From: Bradyrhizobium zhanjiangense
Lineage (GTDB): Bacteria; Pseudomonadota; Alphaproteobacteria; Rhizobiales; Xanthobacteraceae
Reading direction: 5' to 3'
DNA: 64,000 nucleotides
Assembly: GCF_004114935.1 (NCBI RefSeq)
Contig: NZ_CP022221.1
Span: forward strand, 3,865,001 to 3,929,000
In this document: positions 45,582-54,837 of the stretch, one piece after another
Layout of the letters: each line of letters begins with the position of its first letter
Position numbering within the stretch: position 1 is the first letter of the stretch
Position numbers and translations under genes: made by a program
Notes under the pieces: model-generated
What the model was told of the DNA's origin: nothing
The model's input: only the letters and a program-made list of their open reading frames with translations
Databases searched by the model: none

Positions 45582-48419
45582 TCAACTGGCGAGGGCCGTC
45601 CTGAGCATCTTGGCGAGCTCGGACTTGCGGTAGGGCTTGGCCAGCAGCAGCACGCCGGAATCCAGCCGGCCGTGATGGACGATGGCGTTCTCGGTGTAGC
45701 CCGAGGTGAACAGCGTCTTCAGGTCGGGGCGGCGCTTGTGCGCTTCGTCAGCAAGCTGGCGGCCGTTCATGTTGCCGGGCATGATGATGTCGGTGAAGAG
45801 CAGGTCAATGGTCTTGTCGCTGTCGATGATGGTGAGGGCCTCGGCGCCGTTGGCGGCCTCGAGCGCGGTATAGCCGAGGCTCTTGACCTGCGTCACAACA
45901 TATTGCCGCACCAGCGCGTCATCCTCGACGATCAGGATCTTCTCGTTGCCGCCGGCGATGGGCGCATTCTGGAGCGCTTCGAACTCGGTCTCCTGCACCC
46001 CGGTCGAGCGCGGCAGGTAGATCTTCACGCTCGTGCCGTGGCCTTCCTCGCTGTAGATCTTGATGTGGCCGCCAGACTGCTTGACGAAGCCGAACACCAT
46101 GCTCAAGCCCAGGCCGGTGCCCTTGCCGACCTCCTTGGTGGTGAAGAAAGGATCGAACACACGGTCGATCAGGTCCGCCGGAATTCCGCTGCCGGTGTCG
46201 CTGACTGCAATCATCACGTAGCTGCCGGCGACCATGTCAGGGTTCATGCTGGCATAGCCATCGTCGAGGAAGATGTTGCGCGTCTCCAGCACCAAGGTGC
46301 CGCCGTCGGGCATGGCGTCGCGCGCGTTCAATGCCAGATTGAGGATCGCGGTGGAGAGCTGGCCCGGGTCGACCAGTGTCGGCCAGGCATCCTCGGTGAG
46401 CTGCGGCACGATCGTGATCTGCTCGCCGAGCGTGGGATGCAACAGCTTGGCGGCTTCGAGCACCAATGCGTTGACGTCGATCTCGCGCGGCTGCAGCGGC
46501 TGCTTGCGCGCGAAGGCAAGCAGGTGCTTGGTCAGCTGCGCGCCCCGCTCGGCGGCATCGTCGATCAACTTGGTGATGGCGGCAAGTTCGGGCCGGTCGG
46601 CGACGGCGTCGCTGAGAATGCCGATCGTGCCCGTGATGACGGTCAGCACGTTGTTGAAGTCGTGGGCGACGCCGCCGGTCAACTGGCCGATGGAGTCCAT
46701 TTTCTGGACCTGCCGGAGCTGGGCTTCGGCGGCCTGCTTGTCGGTGAGGTCGCGGCCGATGAAGAAGTGGCGCTTCACCGGCTCCGACCAGGTGCCCATC
46801 CAGTTCAGCGTGACTTCGTGACCGTCGTAATGATAGTAGCGCGCCTCGAAACTGCGCTTGACCGCGCCGCGCCGGGCCGCGCGCATCTCGCTCCGCGTGT
46901 TCTCGAGATCGTCGGGATGGATGAACTCGGTCGCGCTGTGCCCGACCATGTCCTCAGGGCTGTAGCCGAGGATGTTCTTCACGCTCGGGCTGATCTGGAC
47001 GAAATTGCCATAGCCGTCAGTGACCAGGATCAGGTCCTGCGATGTCTCGAAAATGCGCTGGCGTTCTTCGGTCTCGCGGCGCAGCTTTTCTCTCGCCTGC
47101 TTCTCTTCGGTAATGTCATGCGCGATCTTGGAGGCGCCGATGATCTCGCCATGATCTGTGCGCAAAGGGGAGACATTCAGGACAACGTCGAGCGGGCGTC
47201 CGTCTTTCCGGATGCGGATCGTCTCGTGCTGCGCGATCGACTCGTTGCTGGCGATCCGGTTGAGGATGCTCCTGACTTCGCCCTTGAGATCCGGCGGCAC
47301 GATGATGTCGATCGGCTTGCCGATCGCCTCCGCAGCGGAATAGCCGAACAGATGTTCGGCGGCCTTGTTCCAGCCGGTGATGATGCCGTCGAGCGTTTTC
47401 GTGATGATGGCGTCGTTGGAGGACTCGACCACCGCGCCATACAGGGCGAGACGCTTGCCGTAATAGTCGCGTTCCGAAGCCGATTGCTGGCGCAACCTGC
47501 CGACGAGGCCCACCGTATGCGCCTGAAGGCGGACATTCTCGATGAGGAGCACCGCGAGCACGAAGGTCGCCGCGCCGAGCCCATAGAGCCGGCCGGCATA
47601 GAAGCCCAGATCGAAGCGTGCGACGTTGACGATCGCCGACAGCGCGATGTCGAACAGCCAGGCGCACATGACGACCATGAGCCAGACGTCGATCACCGAA
47701 TGCGGCCTGCGGAACCAGAGCGAGACGAGCGCGGCAAAGCTCAGCGACCACACGAAGGACACGACACCGATCATTGTCGGCGTGTAGCGGCCGTCGCGCA
47801 GCAGGACCGGCAACAGATCGTGCTGCACGGTGACGATCCAAGTGAAGACCGCCATCGCGGCGATGATGCCGAGCACGCTGGCGCAGATCGCCCTCCTCGT
47901 CGCAGTCCGAACCCGCGGGCCTCCGTCCTTTTCCTTCAGCCAGGCATAGCCCAGCACGCATAGCGGGAAGACGCCGTGCCAGATCATGTAGAGCCAGACC
48001 GTGGTCTGCCGGCCCGCGCCGAAGAGCCCGGTCGGTGTGAACAGGCCGGGGAAGGTGAGGGCATGGACCAACGCCGCTGCGGCGGTGAAGAGATAACCGG
48101 TCGCGAGCCACAGCAACGCACGGGTCCGCAAGACTGCAAATTGCGACAGCAGCAGCACTGCCGTGACGATGTCGCTCACCGCGAGCGCCGATTGATAACT
48201 CGCCACGAAGGCGGGGACGGGCAGGAGCGGGGTACCCGCGAAGGGCACGGCCGCCGCGAACAAGATCGAGGACACGCCGACAATCGTCAATGCCGCGCTG
48301 CGGTCGGTCGAGGTGGCCGGCAGGGTCGAAAGAAATGTGCTTCGGTCGATCGGTGTAGGCACGTCCACCTCTCGCGGGTCGGTCTTGAGCAGGTCAGCTT
48401 TGAGCAGGGTTTTGAGCAT
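45582..48419 (-). CDS. Hybrid sensor histidine kinase with MASE4-like membrane domain, two PAS and REC
   Basis: 945 residues. The N-terminal 310 residues have about eight membrane segments and match a MASE4-type sensor (SYQSALAVSDIVTAVLLLSQF, LVHALTFPGLF). Two PAS domains follow (SSNDAIITKTLDGIITGWN and ILVTDGYGNFVQISPS), then the H-box GGVAHDFNNVLTVI, HATPase motifs (LNLALNARDAMPDGG, DTGSGIP, GTGLGLSMV) and a receiver with the acceptor in LLFTDIIMPGNMNG. It is divergent from a single-domain receiver gene, a plausible phosphorelay partner. ATG 48419. Confidence 0.92.
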   Translation of the reverse strand: MLKTLLKADLLKTDPREVDVPTPIDRSTFLSTLPATSTDRSAALTIVGVSSILFAAAVPFAGTPLLPVPAFVASYQSALAVSDIVTAVLLLSQFAVLRTRALLWLATGYLFTAAAALVHALTFPGLFTPTGLFGAGRQTTVWLYMIWHGVFPLCVLGYAWLKEKDGGPRVRTATRRAICASVLGIIAAMAVFTWIVTVQHDLLPVLLRDGRYTPTMIGVVSFVWSLSFAALVSLWFRRPHSVIDVWLMVVMCAWLFDIALSAIVNVARFDLGFYAGRLYGLGAATFVLAVLLIENVRLQAHTVGLVGRLRQQSASERDYYGKRLALYGAVVESSNDAIITKTLDGIITGWNKAAEHLFGYSAAEAIGKPIDIIVPPDLKGEVRSILNRIASNESIAQHETIRIRKDGRPLDVVLNVSPLRTDHGEIIGASKIAHDITEEKQAREKLRRETEERQRIFETSQDLILVTDGYGNFVQISPSVKNILGYSPEDMVGHSATEFIHPDDLENTRSEMRAARRGAVKRSFEARYYHYDGHEVTLNWMGTWSEPVKRHFFIGRDLTDKQAAEAQLRQVQKMDSIGQLTGGVAHDFNNVLTVITGTIGILSDAVADRPELAAITKLIDDAAERGAQLTKHLLAFARKQPLQPREIDVNALVLEAAKLLHPTLGEQITIVPQLTEDAWPTLVDPGQLSTAILNLALNARDAMPDGGTLVLETRNIFLDDGYASMNPDMVAGSYVMIAVSDTGSGIPADLIDRVFDPFFTTKEVGKGTGLGLSMVFGFVKQSGGHIKIYSEEGHGTSVKIYLPRSTGVQETEFEALQNAPIAGGNEKILIVEDDALVRQYVVTQVKSLGYTALEAANGAEALTIIDSDKTIDLLFTDIIMPGNMNGRQLADEAHKRRPDLKTLFTSGYTENAIVHHGRLDSGVLLLAKPYRKSELAKMLRTALAS

Positions 48420-48654
48420 CTCCGCTTCGTCTCATTCGGCCGTCAGCCTCGTTCATGGTAGCGAGTTCTGGCGCGCATCGTGAACGGAACCGGTGACGAC
48501 TCAACCGAAGGTTACAGATTACTTAATTTCGGCGGGAACGCGGTATAGGACGGGTAAGATGCGCTTTTACTGGGTGGTGTCATAATGCCCCTCCGTCCCG
48601 GCGGGTTCCAGGTTTGAATCAGCGATTTTGATCTCAATATCGGAAGTTGTCCCC

Positions 48655-49038
48655 ATGCCTCGCGTTCTGATCATCGACGACCAGAAGGACGTCCGCGCGA
48701 TGGTCGCGATCGTGCTTCGGGTCAATCGTTTCGAGGTCGTAGAGGCTGAAAGCGGTGCGGCCGGGCTGAAAGCCTTCGCGGAAAGCTCGTTTGACGCGGC
48801 GATCGTCGACATCTTCCTCGGTGATACCAGCGGCGTCGACGTTATCGCGACCCTGCGTGAGCGCGCGCCTGCGCTGCCCGTCGTTGCGGTGTCCGGGATG
48901 ACGACCCTCGATTTCATGGAATCGCCTCACCTCGCCGACGTGGTCTGCCTGCAAAAGCCGTTTCGGCCGAATGATCTCCTGCAAGCCCCGCGAAAGGCCC
49001 AGGCCGCGGCCGGCGGCGAGCTGCCGGCAGCCGTCTGA
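48655..49038 (+). CDS. Single-domain response regulator
   Basis: 127 residues, only a receiver domain: VLIIDDQKDVRAMVAIVL, acceptor Asp in AAIVDIFLGDTSG, VVAVSGMTT with the switch Ser, and CLQKPFRPND with the Lys. No output domain, so it acts as a phosphate shuttle or binds a partner. ATG 48655 with GGAAG upstream. Divergent from the large hybrid kinase across 235 bases. Confidence 0.88.
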   Translation: MPRVLIIDDQKDVRAMVAIVLRVNRFEVVEAESGAAGLKAFAESSFDAAIVDIFLGDTSGVDVIATLRERAPALPVVAVSGMTTLDFMESPHLADVVCLQKPFRPNDLLQAPRKAQAAAGGELPAAV

Positions 49039-49055
49039 CCTCACGCAAGAAGAAA

Positions 49056-49077
49056 CGCCCCGGGGCAAGCCGGGGCG
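49056..49077 (-). terminator. Probable terminator of livK
   Basis: CGCCCCGG and CCGGGGCG surround a six-base loop. Read on the minus strand the stem is followed by TTTCTTCTT, a T-rich tract. It lies 38 bases beyond the livK stop and also after the response regulator gene on the other strand, where no T-run follows. Confidence 0.6.
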
Positions 49078-49114
49078 TGGTGGTGATTGGTCGGTCTGAG
49101 GCCACGCCAGCGGG

Positions 49115-50233
49115 CTAGGTGCCGCTGCCGGCGATCTCGGAGTAGCCGCCCTTGGCATCCCATTTGTAGACGACGTAGTCGATCTGCTTGATGTCGCCCT
49201 TGGCGTCATACTCGATCGGGCCGATCACGGTGTCCCACTTGCCGGCCTTCATCGCCGCCATGACCTTCTTGGGGTCGGTGGTGCCGGCCTTCTTGGCGGC
49301 CTGCGACCAGACCTGCATCGCCGCGTAGGTGTAGAGCGTGTAGCCCTCGGGATCGATGCCCTTGGCCTTGAAGGCCTCGACGATCTTCTTCGCCGTCGGC
49401 TTGTTGCGCGGATCGGGGCCGAAGGTGAACAGGGTGCCTTCGCCGGCCGGACCGGTGATGGAGGCGTACTCCTTGTCGGCGAGCGCGTCGCCGGCCATCA
49501 GCACGGTCTTGAGGCCCTGATCGCGCATCTGACGCAGGATCAGGCCGCTCTCCTGATGATAGCCGCCGACATAGACGAGGTCGATGTTGTCACGCTTCAG
49601 GCGCGAGACGATCGCGTTGAAGTCCTTGTCGCCCTTGTTGTAGGACTCGTACATCTTCTCGGTGATGCCGGCCTTGTTGAGCGCTTTCTTGGTCTCATCG
49701 GCAAGACCCTTGCCGTACGTGGTCTTGTCGTTGAGGATCGCGATGTTCTTGCCCTTGAAGTTCTTGGCGATGTACTGCGCCGCGATCAGGCCCTGCTGAT
49801 CGTCGCGGCCGCAGACGCGCGCCACGTTCCAGAGCTTGCGCTCGGTGAACAGCGGGTTAGTCGAGGCGGGCGTGATCTGGAGCACGTTGCCGTCGGCATA
49901 GGCTTCAGAGGCGGGGATCGACGACGACGAGCAATAGTGCCCGGCCACGAACGGGATTTTCGCGCCGGCGATCTTCTCAGCGATCGAGCGCGCCTGCTTC
50001 GGATCGCAAGCGTCGTCCTCGACGGATAGCGCCAGCTTCTTGCCGTTGACGCCGCCGGCGGCGTTGATGTCGGTCACGGCCATCTCGGCGCCGTTCTTCA
50101 TCTGGCGGCCGAAGGCGGACTCGCCGCCGGTCATCGGGCCAGCGACTGCGACGCTGACATCCTGCGCGAATGCCGCGCTCGACAGCGCGAGCGATGCGCC
50201 GAATGCCAGACCGATGAGCTTCAGTGATTTCAT
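49115..50233 (-). CDS. livK: Branched-chain amino-acid-type ABC transporter substrate-binding protein
   Basis: 372 residues. Signal peptide MKSLKLIGLAFGASLALSSA, cleaved near AFAQD. Mature protein is a type I periplasmic-binding fold: VSVAVAGPMTGGESAFGRQMKNGAEMAVTDIN, SSSSIPASEAYADGNV and INKTTYGKGLADET-like motifs fit LivJ/LivK. The ligand could be Leu/Ile/Val or another amino or aromatic acid, as is usual for this large family. ATG 50233 follows GAGG. Last gene of the liv operon. Confidence 0.95.
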   Translation of the reverse strand: MKSLKLIGLAFGASLALSSAAFAQDVSVAVAGPMTGGESAFGRQMKNGAEMAVTDINAAGGVNGKKLALSVEDDACDPKQARSIAEKIAGAKIPFVAGHYCSSSSIPASEAYADGNVLQITPASTNPLFTERKLWNVARVCGRDDQQGLIAAQYIAKNFKGKNIAILNDKTTYGKGLADETKKALNKAGITEKMYESYNKGDKDFNAIVSRLKRDNIDLVYVGGYHQESGLILRQMRDQGLKTVLMAGDALADKEYASITGPAGEGTLFTFGPDPRNKPTAKKIVEAFKAKGIDPEGYTLYTYAAMQVWSQAAKKAGTTDPKKVMAAMKAGKWDTVIGPIEYDAKGDIKQIDYVVYKWDAKGGYSEIAGSGT

Positions 50234-50404
50234 GAGATACCTCGCGGGTGGTCGCCTGTGGGAGTTGCCGGGATTGCCCGGTCCAAACCGGTCCCATTCT
50301 CGAATGAAATTGCCGAGAAGTCACCGGCAAAATACGGGCGTGGGCGGAGATATCTCGCCACATTGGGCCGCACGTGGTTCGCCCATAGTCGCCCTTGGGG
50401 GGCG

Positions 50405-51148
50405 TCAGCCGTGCCGGCCGCCTTCCAGATAGGCGGCGCGAATCTCGGGGCGCTGCAACAACTCGGCGCCGGTCCCCGCCAGCGTGATCAGACCATTGAC
50501 CATGACATAGCCGCGATGGGCAAGCTTGAGGGCATGGTTGGCGTTCTGCTCGACGATCAGGACGGTCAGGCCGTCCTGCCGGTTCAGGGTGCGGATCGCA
50601 TCGAAAATCTGGCGGGCGATCAGCGGTGCCAGCCCGAGCGAGGGCTCGTCCAGCAGGAGCAGGCGGGGACGGCTCATCAGGGCGCGGCCAATTGCCAGCA
50701 TCTGCTGCTCGCCGCCGGACAGGGTTCCACCGCGCTGGGCAAAGCGTTCCTTCAGCCGCGGAAACAGCGTGAACACGCGCTGGAGCGTCGCCTCGCGCTC
50801 CGCATCGGTGCATCCGGTGGCATCCGCCCCCATCTGGAGGTTTTCCGCAACGCTCATGCGCGGGAAGATGCGGCGGCCTTCTGGCGATTGCGCGATGCGC
50901 AAATGCGCAATCTCGTGGGTGGGAACGTCGGTGATGTCGCGACCTTCGTACAGGATCTGGCCGGCGCGGGCGCGCGGCTTGCCGAAGATCGTCATCATCA
51001 GCGTCGACTTGCCGGCGCCATTGGCGCCGATCAGGGCAACGATCTCGCCGGCATTGATCTCGACATCGACGCCCTTCAGCGCCTCGATCTTGCCGTAGGC
51101 GGCACGAAGACCGTGGATCGCGAGCAGGGGAGTGGGGGCCGACGTCAC
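50405..51148 (-). CDS. livF: ABC transporter ATP-binding protein LivF
   Basis: 247 residues. Walker A GANGAGKSTLMMTIF, signature LSGGEQQMLAIGRALMS, Walker B LLLLDEPSLGLAPL and H-loop VLIVEQN. It powers uptake by the LivHM membrane pair together with LivG. The start overlaps the livG stop by four bases, so the genes are translationally coupled. Confidence 0.95.
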   Translation of the reverse strand: MTSAPTPLLAIHGLRAAYGKIEALKGVDVEINAGEIVALIGANGAGKSTLMMTIFGKPRARAGQILYEGRDITDVPTHEIAHLRIAQSPEGRRIFPRMSVAENLQMGADATGCTDAEREATLQRVFTLFPRLKERFAQRGGTLSGGEQQMLAIGRALMSRPRLLLLDEPSLGLAPLIARQIFDAIRTLNRQDGLTVLIVEQNANHALKLAHRGYVMVNGLITLAGTGAELLQRPEIRAAYLEGGRHG

Positions 51149-51978
51149 GTCCCGCTCTCCATCACGGCCACGGCCTCGTCCTCGTCGGCGCCGAGATAGG
51201 CGGCGATCACCTTGGGGTCGTCACGGACTTCGCGCGGGGATCCTTCCGCGATCTTGACGCCATGGTCCATCACCACGATGTGGTCGGAGATCTGCATCAC
51301 GACCGACATGTCGTGCTCGATCAGCAGGATCGAGGTGCCGAGCTCGTCGCGGATCGAGAGCAGGAGTTCGCCCAAGGCGGCGCTCTCGCGCGCGTTGAGG
51401 CCGGCCGCGGGTTCGTCCAGGCACAACAGCGCGGGCTCGGTGCACATGGCGCGCGCGATCTCGAGCCGGCGCTGATCGCCATAGGCGAAATTGCCGGCAG
51501 CGTCGTCGGCGCGGTCGAGCAGATTGACCCGCCTGAGCCAGTCGGTGGCGAGATCGATCGCGCGCTTTTCGGCGTCGCGGTAGGCGGGGACGCCGAGGAG
51601 ACCGAGGAGGGTGAAGCCGGAGGCGCGCATCAATGGGTTGTGCTGCGCCACCATCAGGTTCTCCAGCGCGGTCATGCCGGGAAACAGGCGGATGTTCTGG
51701 AAGGTGCGCGCGACCTTGGCCTGCTTGGCGATGCGGAAATCGTTCAGCCGCTCCAGCGCGATGACCTTGCCGTCGTCATGCTTCAGGCGAATGGTGCCGC
51801 CGCTCGGCTTGTAGAAGCCGGTGATGCAGTTGAAGACGGTGGTCTTGCCGGCGCCGTTCGGTCCGATCAGTGCGGTGATCTTCTTCCGCTCAGCCGAGAG
51901 CGACAGGTCCTGCACGGCGACGATGCCGCCAAAGCGCATGGTGAGCCGGTCGACGCTGAGAATCTTGTCGCCGCTCAT
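51145..51978 (-). CDS. livG: ABC transporter ATP-binding protein LivG
   Basis: 277 residues. Walker A GPNGAGKTTVFNCITGF, signature-like FAYGDQRRLEIARAMCT (DQRR form typical of LivG), Walker B ALLCLDEPAAGLNARES and H-loop ILLIEHDMSVV. ATG 51978 overlaps the livM stop by four bases. Second ATPase of the same transporter as LivF. Confidence 0.95.
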   Translation of the reverse strand: MSGDKILSVDRLTMRFGGIVAVQDLSLSAERKKITALIGPNGAGKTTVFNCITGFYKPSGGTIRLKHDDGKVIALERLNDFRIAKQAKVARTFQNIRLFPGMTALENLMVAQHNPLMRASGFTLLGLLGVPAYRDAEKRAIDLATDWLRRVNLLDRADDAAGNFAYGDQRRLEIARAMCTEPALLCLDEPAAGLNARESAALGELLLSIRDELGTSILLIEHDMSVVMQISDHIVVMDHGVKIAEGSPREVRDDPKVIAAYLGADEDEAVAVMESGT

Positions 51979-53294
51979 CCGTGCCCTTCCTTGACGAGGT
52001 CGGAGGAGATCGCCTGCGCTTTGGTCAGATACACGGTGGGGGAGCGGTGGCCGATCAGGCCGCGCGGCCGCCAGATCATGATCAGCACCATCGCCATGCC
52101 GAACACCAGCATGCGATAGGTTTCGAGGCCGCGGAACAGCTCGAAGCCGCCAATCATGGCGAGCGCTGCAAGCGCGACGCCGAGCTGCGAACCCATGCCG
52201 CCGAGCACGACGATGGCGAGCACCAGCGCCGATTCCTGGAAGGTGAAGGATTCCGGGCTGATGAAGCCCTGGCGCGTGGCGAAGAACGCGCCGGCGAAGC
52301 CGCCGAACATGGCGCCCGTCGCAAACGCCGTGAGCTTGGTGGTCGTGGTGTTGATGCCGAGCGCGCGGCAGGCGACCTCGTCCTCGCGCAAGGCCTCCCA
52401 GGCTCGTCCGATCGGCAGGCGGCGCAGGCGGATCGTCACCCAGTTGGTCAGGAGCGCAAGCGCCAGGATCAGGTAGAACAGGAAGATGATGCGGTGGGTC
52501 GCCGAATACTCGATGCCGAGCCTGGCGGCGAGCCCCTCATCGCTGTTGTCGAGCGGGATGCCGAAGAAGGTGGGACGCGGAATGCCGCTGACGCCGTTGG
52601 GACCGCCGGTGAGCTGCTGCCAGTTGATGATGACGAGGCGGATGATCTCGCCGAAGGCGAGCGTCACGATGGCGAGATAGTCGCCGCGCAGACGCAGCAC
52701 GGGGAAGCCGAGCAGCACGCCCCAGAATGCGGCGAGGATGCCGGCGAGCGGCAGGCAGATCCAGAACGACCAGCCGAAATTGGTGGCGAGCAGCCCGTAG
52801 GAATAGGCCCCGACGGCATAGAAGGCGACGTAGCCGAGATCGAGCAGGCCGGCGAGGCCGACCACGACGTTCAACCCCCAGCCCAGCATGACATAGGTGA
52901 GCACGAGGATCGCGAGGTCGAGGATGTAGCGCTGGTCATAGAAGAAGACAGGTACCAGCAGCGTGAAGATCAGGAGCGCCGGCGCGAGAAAGCGGCCGAT
53001 GAAGGACACACCGCTCTGCACCGCAGGCGGCACCAGCTTCTCGCCGCCATTGGGACCGATCCATTGCCGCACCAGCTCGATCAAGATCGAGCCGCCGAAC
53101 ACGATGGCGACGAGGGAGGCGAGCTCACCGAAGCGCGTCCAGTAGGTGAGCTGGCCGGAAGAGCCCGCCTCGGTGCGGATACCGACCATCAGCGAGAACA
53201 GCACCAGCGCGACCAGCGCGTTGATGACGGCTGTCTTCAGGAGGGAGAGGATGCCCGTTGCGGATCTGGCCGTCATGGTCGAGGGAGCTGTCAC
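51975..53294 (-). CDS. livM: ABC transporter permease LivM
   Basis: 439 residues, about ten membrane segments. VVVGLAGLLDLGYVAFYAVGAYSYGLL and AFGEIIRLVIINWQQLTGGPNGVSGIP are the family motifs of LivM. An N-terminal extension with an extra hydrophobic segment is typical of the alphaproteobacterial form. The start is uncertain: GTG 53294 or ATG 53276, neither with a clear Shine-Dalgarno. Six bases after livH. Confidence 0.94.
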   Translation of the reverse strand: MTAPSTMTARSATGILSLLKTAVINALVALVLFSLMVGIRTEAGSSGQLTYWTRFGELASLVAIVFGGSILIELVRQWIGPNGGEKLVPPAVQSGVSFIGRFLAPALLIFTLLVPVFFYDQRYILDLAILVLTYVMLGWGLNVVVGLAGLLDLGYVAFYAVGAYSYGLLATNFGWSFWICLPLAGILAAFWGVLLGFPVLRLRGDYLAIVTLAFGEIIRLVIINWQQLTGGPNGVSGIPRPTFFGIPLDNSDEGLAARLGIEYSATHRIIFLFYLILALALLTNWVTIRLRRLPIGRAWEALREDEVACRALGINTTTTKLTAFATGAMFGGFAGAFFATRQGFISPESFTFQESALVLAIVVLGGMGSQLGVALAALAMIGGFELFRGLETYRMLVFGMAMVLIMIWRPRGLIGHRSPTVYLTKAQAISSDLVKEGHG

Positions 53295-53300
53295 GCGGCG

Positions 53301-54218
53301 TCAGACTTTTTCGACTTCGGGACGGCCGAGCAGGCCGGTCGGCATGAAGATCAGCACGACAATCAGGATCGAGAACGCCGCGACATCCTTGTACTCGACC
53401 GAGAAATAGGCCGACCAGAACGTTTCGATCAGACCGATCGCAAGCCCGCCGAGCATGGCGCCGGGCAGCGAGCCGATGCCGCCGAGCACGGCTGCGGTGA
53501 AGGCCTTGATCCCGGCGACGAAGCCCATGAAGAAATCGACCAGGCCATAATAGAGCAGGTACATCAGGCCCGCGACCGCGGCGAGCGCGGCGCCGATCAC
53601 GAAGGTCATGGAGATGGTGCGGTCGACGTTGACGCCGAGCAGCGCCGCCATGGTCTGGTCCTGTTCGCAGGCGCGCATGTCGCGCCCGAGCCGGGTGCGC
53701 GAGACCAGCCAGGTGAAGATCGCCAGCAGCACGATGGTGGTAATGACCACCATGATCTGGATGTTGGAAAGCTGGATCACGAAGCCGTCCGGGCTCTCAT
53801 GCAGCGTGTAGCCGCCGGTGATGAAGGGCGGGATCGGCTTGACGCGGGCACCTTGCGTAACTTGCGAGTAGTTGGTCAGCACGAACGACATGCCAATCGC
53901 CGACAGCATCGGAGCGAGGCGGAAGGAATGGCGCAGCGGCCGGTAAGCGATACGCTCGATGGTCCAGCCATAGAGCGCGGTGATCGCCATCGAAACCAAG
54001 AGAACCACGAGCAGGATCACCGGGATTGCGGTGAGGCCGAACGAGATCAGGATCAGGAAGGTGATCAGCGCAATGAAGCCGCCGATCATGAAGATGTCAC
54101 CATGGGCGAAGTTGATCATGCCGACGATGCCGTAGACCATCGTGTAGCCGATCGCGATCAGGCCGTAGATCGAGCCCAGGACGAGACCGTTGATGAGCTG
54201 CTGGGCGAAATAATCCAT
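53301..54218 (-). CDS. livH: ABC transporter permease LivH
   Basis: 305 residues with eight or so membrane segments. GLVLGSIYGLIAIGYTMVYGIVGMINFAHGDIFMIGGF is the N-terminal LivH signature, and AFTAAVLGGIGSLPGAMLGGLAIGLIE the C-terminal one. ATG 54218 begins MDYFAQQLING. First gene of the five-gene liv operon. Confidence 0.96.
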   Translation of the reverse strand: MDYFAQQLINGLVLGSIYGLIAIGYTMVYGIVGMINFAHGDIFMIGGFIALITFLILISFGLTAIPVILLVVLLVSMAITALYGWTIERIAYRPLRHSFRLAPMLSAIGMSFVLTNYSQVTQGARVKPIPPFITGGYTLHESPDGFVIQLSNIQIMVVITTIVLLAIFTWLVSRTRLGRDMRACEQDQTMAALLGVNVDRTISMTFVIGAALAAVAGLMYLLYYGLVDFFMGFVAGIKAFTAAVLGGIGSLPGAMLGGLAIGLIETFWSAYFSVEYKDVAAFSILIVVLIFMPTGLLGRPEVEKV

Positions 54219-54391
54219 GCGCTGCCGTTTACCAAACCTGACGCGGCTCAAAGGGAGAGAGAGTTCTCAAGTTTCTTCTCGGGCCCCGGCAGCCCTTGAG
54301 CGTTCTTCCGGTTTTTGTAACAGGAGGGAACTGGCGGCTGCAACTGGCCAGATCCCGACATCAAGGCTTGTACAGAGGTCATTTTCACCTT

Positions 54392-54417
54392 CGGTTCCCA
54401 CGAACAGTGAGGAACCG
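54392..54417. promoter_or_regulatory. Hairpin between the liv operon and the Gln-rich gene
   Basis: CGGTTCC and GGAACCG flank a 12-base loop (7-bp stem). It lies in the 269-base divergent region that must contain the promoters of livH and the Gln-rich gene. It could be an operator half-site pair or an RNA hairpin. No further evidence. Confidence 0.35.
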
Positions 54418-54487
54418 GGTTCCTGGGCAACCAAAATGGAGGGCGGCCGTTGTCTCGCCTCTGTCGTCCAACAAGGGAGTTCCCCGA

Positions 54488-54649
54488 ATGACGAAGCAAC
54501 AGAACCAGAATCCGGGTCAGCAGAATCAGAACCCCGGCCAGCGCACCCCTCAGCAGCAGCAGGGCGGCGGGCAGAAACCCGGACAGCAACAGCAGGATCC
54601 GATGCGCCAGGGCGACCGGCCCGGTCAGCAACAGGGTCAGGACAAGTAA
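54488..54649 (+). CDS. Gln-rich, low-complexity 53-residue protein
   Basis: MTKQQNQNPGQQNQNPGQRT then a Gln/Gly/Pro-rich sequence ending DKstop. About two fifths of the residues are Gln, with QNQNPGQ repeated twice. It must be disordered, with no membrane or hydrophobic core. GGGAG precedes the ATG by nine bases and a strong terminator follows 26 bases after the stop, so it is a complete unit of its own. No family recognised; a stress hydrophilin-like role is a guess. Confidence 0.75.
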   Translation: MTKQQNQNPGQQNQNPGQRTPQQQQGGGQKPGQQQQDPMRQGDRPGQQQGQDK

Positions 54650-54674
54650 TTTGGGAGCCCAGGCGTGAGAATAG

Positions 54675-54703
54675 GGGCCCTGCCGTAAGGCGGGGCCTTT
54701 TTA
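54675..54703 (+). terminator. Rho-independent terminator of the Gln-rich gene
   Basis: GGCCCTGCC, loop GTAA, GGCGGGGCC (9-bp stem with one G-U pair) and then TTTTTATT. It ends the short transcript carrying the Gln-rich ORF. Confidence 0.85.
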
Positions 54704-54837
54704 TTGCGGCGCCCCGGTCCACCGGGCAGTTAAGGTAAACAAAGGGTTTAAATTGCCGTCACAGTCCGATGCGAGTTAGCTCCGGCAAAGCCGCTGCCTT
54801 CCGTTGAGGGCCTTCGGCAAACCAAGCGGGAAGCGGC

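Noticed and set aside
45672..47963. 763-codon frame antisense to the hybrid kinase gene
   Set aside because: Composition typical of an antisense shadow; the sense frame contains intact PAS, HisKA, HATPase and REC motifs.
48420..48654. Possible attenuator or small RNA between the hybrid kinase and receiver genes
   Set aside because: No stable hairpin with a T-run or other conserved structure was found.
51981..54299. 772-codon frame antisense to livM and livH
   Set aside because: Rich in Asp/Gly/Glu/His without repeats or domains; the sense strand encodes the permeases.
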